Source: Siderastrea radians
Lineage: Eukaryota; Cnidaria; Anthozoa; Scleractinia; Rhizangiidae
DNA: 64,000 nucleotides
Reading direction: 5' to 3'
Assembly (NCBI GenBank): GCA_964017195.1
Contig: OZ024890.1
Coordinates: 51,910,341-51,974,340 of the forward strand
Shown here: positions 30,895 through 42,000 of the stretch, one piece after another
How positions within the stretch are numbered: the stretch's first letter is position 1
Layout: each line of letters starts with the position of its first letter
Translations under genes and position numbers: made by a program
The notes under the pieces: generated by a model
Seen by the model: the letters and a program-made list of their open reading frames with translations, nothing else
Told to the model about the DNA's origin: nothing
Database searches by the model: none

Positions 30895-31716
30895 AAGGCC
30901 CGTTTACACAGGCGATTTTTGTCGCGCAACTCAATGCAATTTTTGTCGCGCCGAAGTTGCAACTTCAATATCGCGCGTGTAACCCAGCTGCGATTTCAGC
31001 GCGATTTTATCGCCGCGATATCGCAGGAGTTTCGAACCTGTTCGAAACCTGATGCGATTTTGCTGCGATTTTTGATTAAAATGTGACAGTCATGAATCAG
31101 ACGGGACCCCTCAGGAGGTTTTGTCGCTCGCAATTTGTACAGCCATGAGCGTAAACAAGGACATAAAACGTACTAAAATCAACAAAAAGCAACTTCCTCC
31201 TCGTCATCCATGCTTTTTAAGCTTATTTACATTTGCCGAGGTCTTTGCCGAGTTGTAAACCAACCAAAGAATTGTACTAATGGCAGTACCGTTAGATTTT
31301 GTAAAAACACTCTATCATACGAATTCAAATAACTAAATATTTTTTCTTTTTGGAGATGAAAATTGCAGTCACTCCAGTTCAGTCACTCCAGTTCAGTTCG
31401 AGGTCTTTGCCGAGTTGTAAAACGAAATAAAACAAAATTGAAACAAAACAAAACGAGATTGAAGCAAAACGAAACAAAATGAAAAAAACTCAAACCAAAA
31501 CAAAACGTGTGCACCTGCGCTGTAGCGAAACTGCTGCTCAAAGTTACTGTGTTTTGTAAATCGCGGCGATAAATCGCACGTGATCGCACGATAAATCGCA
31601 CTAAAATCGCGCTGAAATCGCAGCTGGTTTACACGTGCGATATTGAAGTTGCAGCTTCAGCGCGACAAAAATTGCATTGAGCTGCGCGACAAAAATCGCC
31701 TGTGTAAACGGGCCTT
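30895..31716. mobile_element. TIR element with AAGGCCCGTTTACACAGGCG ends
   Basis: Long inverted ends (about 110-120 bp) rich in GTCGCGC and GCGATTTT. The interior (about 31140-31560) is unrelated, A-rich sequence. No transposase was recognised. Confidence 0.78.
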
Positions 31717-32466
31717 GAGAAACCGTAGTAATCAGAAATGACAACCACACTGATTTCTTCCAAAAAGTCATTGCTTGCTTTTAAATGTTGGAGCAGTTAA
31801 ACAAAATAAACACTTACCTTGCATTGTATACTATTTTAGATGAACAGGAATTAAGATTATGAAGTAAATTAAAGAATTTGCTGTGTGCACACATACTGTA
31901 CTTAAAGACGTGTTCTTTTCGGCATTCAAAAAAAATATCGCAAAGCGGAATATTTTACTCTTCTTAAAATCGCAAAACACTGTATACGATATGCATCAAA
32001 AAATGGGGCTCTTCGTCCTCGGTTAGTGGAAAACGATCATTTATTTCACTGAACAGCTCAGCTTTCATAGAAAAACTACCAAGTTCCGAATGTTCGCTCG
32101 CTAATCACGCAAATATTATGCGCAAAAAGGATGTGCAATGCAATTGAATGGGATCACCTTACTTCATTGGGGAGCTTACGCAAACACGACGGCAACGTTC
32201 TTAAGACTCGTTTAATCTGTCTAATGTAGCCGAACTATCTAGGAGCTGAAGCTGTAAGGACGGCGTTACAGTTCAAAGAGAAAAACGAAAATTTTAAGTC
32301 GTGTGTTCATGTTCTACACAAAACTTTGAATTTGGTCATTTCACGTTGTAGTTGAGCATAGGAAGGCAAAGAAATGTACCAAAAAGTGTACCCACGTGCA
32401 GTATCATTGTTTTGCTAATTAAAGCTTTTGTTTTGTGACGTTCTCGTTAGCCGTCGCCGTCATGCC

Positions 32467-32567
32467 ATAGCCTGCGTTGCAGCCGGCCCGCGCATTGTCG
32501 AAACTTGAAACCGTCGATATAGTCCGTCTATACAGGCGGTGTAGAGTGTCTGCGACGCAGGCTATCA
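32467..32567. mobile_element. Short palindromic MITE
   Basis: ATAGCCTGCGTTGCAG at the left returns as CTGCGACGCAGGCTAT at the right, about 100 bp in all. Confidence 0.65.
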
Positions 32568-32981
32568 TGCCACCTTGCATAACAGAATTTATTGCACTGC
32601 GGAAAAATACTTAACTATAGTTTTCATGCGAAAGGTCACACTTGGGGATTTCATTCCCAGTCTCAGTAGTTGGTATATATATACACATAAATTTATCCGA
32701 CTGTTTAATCTCATTATTTCATATATTCATTTTAATTTGTTAACGCAGTCATCTCGCTCTATTTAGCCAATGAGTGTTTTTTTTTAAAGTCACTCTGAGA
32801 TGCGCAATTTTAATTCATCTTTCGTCAACTGGAAATCTTATACGGGACTATTGTTAGTCCGAAATAGTTGGATATAAATCAAGAATGTTGTTCGTAGAGA
32901 TAATTTTGAAACTTATGTAAACATTGTTGATTTTTGGAAGGACATTTGTAGTAAAGAAGCACGTTTTCGCATCAGCCAGAC

Positions 32982-33057
32982 ATGTTTTGCCAGAATTTTT
33001 TCCTTTGTGTTTTTGTGTTCTTCACTTGTAGAACGTTCTCTCTGGGAGATTTGAAAG
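32982..33057 (+). CDS. ZP-N/Ig gene exon 1: signal peptide
   Basis: ATG opens MFCQNFFLCVFVFFTC, a typical hydrophobic leader, then RTFSLGDLK; the donor AAAG|GTATGT leaves phase 1, which fits every later exon. Chosen because it is the nearest upstream ATG with a leader and a matching donor. Confidence 0.65.
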
Positions 33058-36000
33058 GTATGTTTTCGCGGATTTTCTTTCATTTTTCGTCTTAAAGAAT
33101 TTTTCTATCGGGCATAACTTATAACGTAGTAACGTTTTCAACTTCTTTGGCCCCTGTGGATCCCCTGGTTATCTTGTATAGCAAATCCAAAGTCACTGTC
33201 CTTTTTTAAGACCTTATAATATCTTGTTTTAGTATAAAGCTACTAGCGTTCTATAACTAATGCTGTTCTCTGATTGGCTACGCTACTCACTATCCGATTC
33301 TGTTGTAGATAGTGAGTAGAGTGTTTTCCGCGCGCGGTGTGACCTATTTATAACATTTTTCAATAAAAACATGCAGTGTCTGCTGTTAAGTTTTGAACGT
33401 CTAGTAGATTTATACTAAAACAATTAGATTATTCGCTCTCGATTTCCATGCGTGATAGTTGATTCGGCCTTCGGCCTCATCAACTAACACGCGATAGAAA
33501 TCTCGAGCTCACAATCTAATTGTTAAATAGTTTTGCGCTTTTTGGCAGCAAATGTTGCATTAGCGAGGCAGCCTTACGTAAGAACATAAGCTGGTTTCTC
33601 TTCCCTCTCCCCTCTACCTTTTCCAATCTAACTTACCCTCCCCTTCTCGTGAAGCAAATTGACTGGAATTCCTTTTCAAATTTGTCCTACACATGGCATC
33701 CTACCCCTCCATCCCACATGTCATTAATTTGTGTCAACATCTTTTAAAGACGAAACACCCCACAAAAATGCTTGCCACTGTTTTCGATATTAAAAAGTGG
33801 ATCTTTTTAATCAGTATCCTAATATCGACGTAGGCAGTTTTAGTAGCTCTTGATTGTTTAACCTTGGCTGTATAGATGATTCAGTAAGTGATTTCTTAAA
33901 TTATTCTAATGACCTCCATTCGTGATCGATTAATGACTGTTTCAGGAGTCCCGCTGTTTGTTACTATCATTGCATTTTCAGGTATTTCAAAATCCAGAGT
34001 TGAAGCTGTTTCGGGTAAATACACCTATGAAGGCACAGAGTTTATAATTTTACAAAAACTGATTAACTTCTTTTTGTGAAACAAAATTACCTGGCACATC
34101 AAGCTAGAAGGAAATCCAATTTAAGGTTATATTTGTTTAACCTGATGGCTTTTTTTCAAAACCAAGAGTATAAGAGAAAACTGTTTGTAACGGGATGTTG
34201 ACGTCCCTATGTTTGCTGGAGGACGGATCCAGAAGTTGGATCATTGAGATGAAATTCGTCCAGTCTATTCTGTCTATTGAGTTGTAGTTTCAAAATAAAT
34301 TGTTTTCTTATTGTTGGTCTTTGCGCTCTCACGACTAAAAAGAATTTTGATGTTCTTCTCCCTCCATAATCAGAAACACAATACTAAGGTCAAGATATCC
34401 TAACCTCGACTCGCTGCCAGCATTGTAAGAGGATGTTGTCATGCTGTTTTAATCTCTTAAGAGTTTTTGCTTCAAGTGTTAAGTGATCTTATTGAAGTTT
34501 TTCTGAAAGAGGTTGTCAGCGGGAACACATTCAGTGATCGAAAAACATCGAGATGTCATAAGCTTGCTGAGTTCAAACATTTCTTTTTGAAAAACCTCCT
34601 TGCAACGTCAAACTCAAATGAGTCAGTTAATGTGACTTAAACAAATCTTAGGATTCAGTTTTGATTTTTATATCATTATATTGAAGAGAACAAGTTAACC
34701 ATTCCCTGAGGCACTAGAATAAATCTTACTTTCTTCCCCCATTTTGCACCATATTTTTCTTACCTACGCGTCCCCGTCCTTCCGACCCTGCGAACTTGTT
34801 TGGCTTCCCAACAATTCGCCCTAATATTCCTGGAAGGGATGTGCTGTGCAAGTATTGTCTCTTCCAAGAACACAACCCGAGGGCAAGTTGCAGGCCTCTA
34901 GCCTGAGTCTCGACACATGGACTTTTTATTGAGCTGTGTAAAGGGCATTAAAGAATCCTAAAATACAAAATCTGATAAAACTTTATTCTCTCGACAGAAC
35001 ATCATTTCGTGAAGAGCCGTATAACGTGTGGCAAGAACTTTATGCAGCTGGACGTTAAACTTAACCCAAACTTCTGGCGACGGATTCAAACGAAACTTGA
35101 GATGCACCTCAACTATAAATACTGCAAACCTTTCTTTGTCAATAGTACGCATGTCTCCATACGGACACCGCTTTATGGCTGTGGCACCAAGATGGAAGTC
35201 ATTAAAGATCATGTGATCTTTTCTAACTTTTTTACGATGAAAGAAAAGACTGGGGTTAGCCAGCTGGTGTCTTTTATCCCGGATGTAGAAGTTGGTTTTC
35301 GTTGTACCTATGACAAAAAGAGAATCGCTCTCGTATCAGGTAAGTAAGGATTCAACCTCGTTCCCAGGCCGGACTTTTTCCCTTTTTTGAATTAAAAGAA
35401 GGGAAAAAGTCCTGGGAACGAGGTTGGTAAGGATTAAGAAATTTTTAAAATAGTATGTTTAGTTCCCACTCAAAATTCTAAGCAAATACAGTAAGGTTTT
35501 GACTTATGACATGCAGTTTCACTGATACCAACTTAAAATTTTCCAGATCAGCGAGTTCTTACATTGTCGATCCTACGCTATGGAGTTGTAACTACTACCA
35601 AGGAATGAGGCACACCCTATTTTGTTTCTGGTGCTAAGGGATTCACTGCTAACAAACACAAACCAATCACACTTCGCATTTAATGCAAATAAGTTATATT
35701 TCCTCAACCAAGTTAAAGCAGCTTTCAAGGGGCAGTATGACGGGGATTTGCTAGCGTTTGTAAAACTTTGAAAAGCCAATAGTCACATTTTAGATAAACG
35801 AAAACCTAAAAATCATGGTCCATTTCTTGTTCAAACACCATACTAATTCAGCGGGGATTTTTATGTTTTGGGGTGAAAAATGTGCTGAAATTGAAATTAA
35901 GTGCATTTTCTTGTACAAAGAATACTCCTAGGACGTCAAGAGAAGGAATCAAACTATTTTCTCAAAGGAAGAACAAACCATAGTCAATTTCTGGTGATTT

Positions 36001-39000
36001 TTCCAAGAAACGAAGGAAAAACTTTAAAACATCAGCCTGATGTTTTGAAGTTGCAATCCATTTCCATTTCAGCGATCAACTGTCAAACACACTTAATTAT
36101 AGTCTCAGAGAACTGGCAGAGTAGTTTTGAGCCAAACTCAACCAGTATTTTTGGGTTTCCTCTGATTAGAATACGTCTTTTAGCTTTTCAAAGTTGTCCT
36201 AAAAAATGCTAACAGTGTCCCTTTAATAAATGTCTTTGGCCACGGATGGCCGGGATGGAAATGGAGTACAACTTGAAAACGTTCGCCTAACGTTTTCAAG
36301 TTCTAGGCATGTATCTTGTAAAAATCCTTGAAAAACTCATTAAGGTTTGCATTCCTTGCAAAAATTCACTTGATACAGTATCTTCCTATTGGTGTTCCAG
36401 TAGCATTTTGTGTCAGCGAAGGCATTTAATCATAACTTTCAAACTGTAGCAAATTTTTGCTAAAACGCGAGCAAAATCCCCGTAACACAGCCCCTTTACT
36501 TACTTTATCTATTAAATGGAAAATATCACACTGTTTCTACATAGCACCTCTACAGTTAGATAAACTCCATTCAAGCCCAAAGGAAGTCACGACTTATTAT
36601 GGACTACCAGTTGAGTTGAGATGTGCATTCAAATATGGCGCCCCTCCTGTGCGTGTCGTGATTGTACGTAAAGAGAAAATAATCGCAAACCAGGAAAATG
36701 GCACACAAAAAGTAAAGATCACTGTTGAAGGACTTAACAAAGACTATGGTTCGTACACCTGCGTGGCTGAAGATGTAAACAACAACAAAATCACGCACCA
36801 AATGGAGATAAAAAAAATCGGTGAGTCAGTTGGCCTTATAGCTGTTTCTCCGCAGGTCGCCCAAGCTCAAAATATGAGCGTTGGTACTGTTGTGTAACCT
36901 TCGAAATATACCCAAATATAAGGAAATTTCTCCTTTGGGTTTTTGAAACAATTGTTTTTTTCCCATACAAATCCTTATATTTCGAAGGTTACGCAACAGT
37001 ACCAAAGCTCATATTTCGGGCTTGGGCTACCTCTGGTTTTCTCTCGGCGAGACGTAGTTATTATTCAGGATTATTGGCCATGTTTGCAGCCCAGAGGTAA
37101 AAATGCTGGTATAGGTTTTCAGTCTTGTTCTGTCGAAGTCTACCCGTCAACCGAAGAAAACAAATGGGGTAGTATGTTTGTATCCAAACCAAACAAGCTT
37201 GGTCAACAAGATTTTTTGTTTTTTTGTTACTGAGAAAAGGCCATTGAACAAAGAGAGGTTAAGAGGAAAGTGGTCAAAACAAAACTGGGGCGGCTGCTGG
37301 AATTTTCGATAGGCAGGGTCCAAACGGAAATTGCACTTGATACTTCGAAAGCCAGAGAATTATGTCTCAGTTCAGTAGCAAATTTGGACTCGGACTACCG
37401 GTCTTCGTTGTTTTCTTTCTTTTTATTTTTGTAGTTTGAATGCATTTGCTTACTTCGGTAATTGTAATTTTTAAAGACCCTATCCTACTAACTTTTTAGA
37501 GGTTGACAGTTTTTAGTTCTTTTTTCCAGTTTTATTCAGCTTAGATTTTTAACGCTTTTTAATTATTGCAATGTATGTATAGTTCGTACTTCGTACTTTT
37601 ATTTTTTAACCGTTTCATAATTTTTAGTGCATAGTCTTTTGCTCTAAGTTTCCAGGGCCCTTATTGATAACAGTACTTTCTCGCTGACGAGGTCACCCTG
37701 GTAAAAAAAACAAAGAAACATTATTATTCATTCAGGTTTGTAGGAGAGGAGGGTGACCGGATCTTCTGGACCTTCCCCCCCCTTCCCACGGGATCTGCCA
37801 CAGTAAACAATCTCTATAACTTAGTTTTAGTTATATCTTGGCGGACCTTTCCGAAAGGTTTGTTTTTGGCTATGTAACATCACTCTCTCGAGCTAATGTA
37901 CCTTCACATAGAAACCTTTCAAGTTAAAAGTTTGGAAAACTTCTGTGTTGACAAATTAATAGAAATTGGCGCCTGCGAACTTCGTAACAACGCTTCCCAG
38001 ACGTGTGATCATGCTCTCCCACTCCATAGAGACTCCTGATATTATTACAATAAGTCGAGGCTCAAAATCCATCATACCTTACGCCTTCTTGTTGCACGAG
38101 GTAATTCCGTCTCCGTTATTCTGTAACGCAAACTATTTGCGAGTCAGCTTGCATTAATTTCTTACTTCCTTATAGACCCATCGTACATATCAACTGAAGG
38201 CAAAAAGATCACTTGCACACGTGATGAAATGCAGTTAACGCTTAACCGCTTAACGTATCCATGGTTACAACCAAAGTACTTTGACATGCATCTCCTCGAC
38301 AACAGCTGCAGACCTTACCACGTGAATTTCACACACATTGTAGTGAAAACTACATACGGGAATTGTAAAACCGTGGCGAAGAACTCGTCTCACGACGTCA
38401 CCTACCGTAATATCTTCATGGCGATGGTCAGGACGTCATCCGCAAAAGTTATCACGAGAGTCCCGAATGTTTGGTTCCCCTTTCAGTGTCGGTTTGATCA
38501 CACGAAAATGGAGTCAACTCCTTTTAAATTATATGGTAAGCCAACGAGTTTATGCAGTGGAGGGGGACAGGGGGCGGCAGACCAGGAGAAAGGGGGGCCG
38601 AAGGTATACGGAACGGGGGAGAAGAGGGGCAGGAAGCAGGATTTCCAAGGTGGCGGGAAGCGGGAGAAAGAGAGAAAAATTATGCAACATTGCGTAATAT
38701 TTCACAATCGAAAAAATGCAAAGAGGCGGGAGCCAACAAATACAGGGCAGAAACCGGCTTAAAGGGTACGTACCCCCCTCCCCCAACCCCCTATGCAGGA
38801 GGAAACAACACAAATTCTAGAGAGCTAGGATACTTAATGGCCATGGAGATGGTACGGCTTTTCTTTACGACTGTCGCAGGCGTCTAAAGTAGCTCGCCCT
38901 GCCGTTGTCATTGAAAGCCATTTATGACTCTCATTGCATTGTCTGTGGCGACGATTTCCGTAGGGGCTTAGAACGTTATTCAAATCTTAAGAAATCTTTC

Positions 39001-42000
39001 ATGTCATACACCAAAATCGCGAGCAAGGTTTAGGTCAATTTTAGGTTTACACCAAAAATTTCTTGTCGTGTCCACGTTGTCATATCGGATGCAACAAAGT
39101 TGTACTGTTTTATTTTCAATGTTCAAAATTACGTTTTCATTAAAGTTATTATTGGAATTTTTTTTCCTTACAGAACCACTAACGGCCGACAAGTCCAAGA
39201 GTAGCCCAATGATAGTTAAATCATATAAAAGATTCAAAGTGAGATTGGTTTGTACGTTTAAAGGTGGAGTCCCTCCTGTAACCATAATCCTGACCAAGGG
39301 AGGGAGAAGGCTGACTCAGGGGGTAGTAGTAAAAAGAAAGGTTTTGTATGTCAAACTGAACACTAGTCACAGAGCAGCATTTGGCTCATATGAGTGCATA
39401 GCAACGGACGCCAAAGGAAACAGAGTAAAGCAAAGAATTACTCTCCAAAGGGCAGGTAAGAATCACTTAACAGTTACAAACTAGCGTAGGATAAACTCTA
39501 GGAGTAATTCTAAACTTCAAAAGCTGGAACTTTTTCCTATTGATTTTCCACATTTTATTCGGATTGTTTGGATTTTGGTGCTAGCTGGGGAATAAAGCGA
39601 AAACAGATCAATCCTTGTTGTTTGCACCTTAAATGAACGCGTGCTGTAAAGGAAACGATCCAAGTTTGCAAAATCGAACGACAATCTGAAACCAGATTTA
39701 GAGACCAATTCTAACGATCCAGCTTCGTATGAGGATCGTTCCGATTGTAGTCTAGATTTGTTTGCTCCTAAATCCGGATTTATATTTGCTAAAAAGAACA
39801 CGATCACTCTCTTCTTTTTTACTGCGCGCGCATCGTTAAACGGAGTATGGACGCTGACCAGTGAATGGAATGGCGAGATTGGCTTTTCTTGTCTGGATAG
39901 GTCATTTGCATACAGTTGAATCCCGATAAGTCAAACTCTCATTTGAGACACAATACCGTTGAGCTATTTGAGTTTAGCTGACTGTAACAAAGTTAAGTAG
40001 AAAAAGTGCACCCCTGCCTAGGTTGTAGTTTTGCTACATTAAGTTTGTTTGTTTTTGTGCCATTTTAGGGGCAAATGACATAACGTCAGACGGTTTAACA
40101 GTGAAGTGTAAAAGTCAATACATGGACATCAGTATAAGCAGACTGGTGTACCCATGGCTCGATCCAAACCTTCTCCACATGAATCTTATCCAATCAAATT
40201 GCACCGCGAATAGCTTTACAGACACGTACGTTAGGATCCAGGCCCCACTCGCTGGGTGTGGCACCAAAACACTGCGCAAGAATGAGTTCGTGCTGGAGTC
40301 TCGTAACATGTTTATCGCCCGCCCCAAGCGTCCACGTGGATTCAGTATCACGTATTTGCCCAATATTTACTTTCCTATTGTCTGTGCTTATGAAATAACT
40401 CAGTTCGCGGGAAAGACGATGTTAAAGGCAATCGGTAAGTGACGAATCCTGTTGTAAAAAGAATAAATAAACAAACATAAAGGGTTCAAATCCCACTCAA
40501 GACAAATTTTAGGTTTTCTACGCTGTTTAGGATTCAGTAGAAGTAACTTAAGTCTAAACATTTCTAAAGATTTGGAAGAAACTTTAACTCAGAGGAATTG
40601 CTTTATTGGAAAACTGGACCAAATTATTCCGATAACTAACTTGTGATGAACCAGAATACAATTGCATGAACAGCTAGAATATTTGTAATATTCGAAATCC
40701 GAAGATAGGAGATGGCTCTTTAGCCATTCAGTCACATGCTGGATTTAAAAAACGGCTCTTTATATTCTTGGACGTCTTAAGGACGGTGCCTCCTAGCACA
40801 GATGTATTTTTGCACAGGCTATGACTACGAGGGATATTGAAATCCAAAAGAAAAATGCAGGTAACCACGCATTTTTTCAGAGATGTTAAGCAAAATGATT
40901 CCAAAAAAAGCGTTAAATTAAAATACAAAGAATGTATGGCAATTTCTTTCCAAATTTGAGCTCAATTATCTCTGAAAATTACGTGGTTACCCCCAATTTT
41001 GTTTTTGGATTCTGATAGCCCTTGCTAAGATCTGCTTTTTCCACATAGTCATAAACCGAACAAAAATATTGTTGTATTCGGGGGCAAATTCCTTAAGAAA
41101 CGCGAATTTCCCGAGATGCGCAGAACATATGCGCAGTAACAAAAGGAGGCAACGCCCTTTAAGTCATTTCTGATTTCCTTTGTGCAGACAGTCCATCCCG
41201 TACAGTAGCTTACAAACCTGTCATATTACCTGTGATTGGTGCAGCGAGTTATATAAGCCACTTTACTCATTCTCCACTTGGTCCTTTTAATTTCGTGACC
41301 AAGCCCAAGTGTAAATGATCAACAAAGCAGCAAGGCTGATCTGACTACGTAGAAAGATTTGACTCTGCAAGACATCAACACGACACTAATAGAACTTTAA
41401 CAGAGCAGGGTTGCAGCCGTAGACAGCTGTTTCGCTCTACTTAGAGCTCATCAGTACGGCATAGCAAGATGGCGAAAATGCCGTAAAAATACCCATGCAC
41501 TCTGTTAAAAGCCCTAAACAGAGTGCATGGGTATTTTTACGGCATTTTCGCCATCTTGCTATGCCGTACTGATGAGCTCTAAGTAGAGCGAAACAGCTGT
41601 CTACGGCTGCAACCCTGCTCTGTTAAAGTTCTATTAGTGTCGTGTTGATGTCTTGCAGAGTCAAATCTTTCTACGTAGTCAGATCAGCCTTGCTGCTTTG
41701 TTTGTCATTTGAGTATTTCTTTGGCTGATTAGGTCTGGTTTACTAGATCCTACGTACACGTGCAGCATTTTCGTTTGCGGTCCTTTGCTGATATTGTTCT
41801 ACTGTAAATGATCCTTCGTCTACCTTTTCCTTTCAGAAACACTTACCCTTGACGCATCTGAATCAAGTTCAAACACAATATTCTCCCCACAGAACATGGC
41901 TATCGAGCTGCGGTGCGTTTTCCAAGGAGGTGAACCCCCGATTCAGGTCAGAATTAGCAGACTCAACAAAGCAAAAGCGCATGCGCAAGGCAGAGTGTTA

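Larger units (their letters stand above)
26581..32981. other. Intergenic region between the divergent genes, rich in MITEs
   Basis: No exon is supported. Elements at 27018-27203, 28726-28937, 30895-31716 and 32467-32567 are listed separately. The missing signal-peptide exon of the minus-strand astacin gene should lie upstream of 24014, possibly in this stretch, but I could not identify it. Promoters of the minus-strand gene and of the ZP-N/Ig gene may share this interval. Confidence 0.45.
41323..41700. mobile_element. Exact 184-bp-arm palindrome carrying hammerhead ribozymes
   Basis: The left arm 41323-41506 and right arm 41517-41700 are perfect reverse complements by eye, with a 10-nt loop. 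It lies in the intron between ZP-N-like 3 and Ig 3. Each arm holds a hammerhead core (see 41563-41607); in the left arm it faces the minus strand. The lack of any mismatch points to recent origin or to gene conversion between arms. Confidence 0.88.

Noticed and set aside
38550..38890. Purine-rich frames on both strands after ZP-N-like exon 2
   Set aside because: Low-complexity GA-rich intron sequence following a good GTAAGC donor; no domain.
40477..40505. GGGTTCAAATCCCACTC as a tRNA B-box
   Set aside because: No matching A-box or cloverleaf upstream; at most a tRNA-derived repeat scrap.
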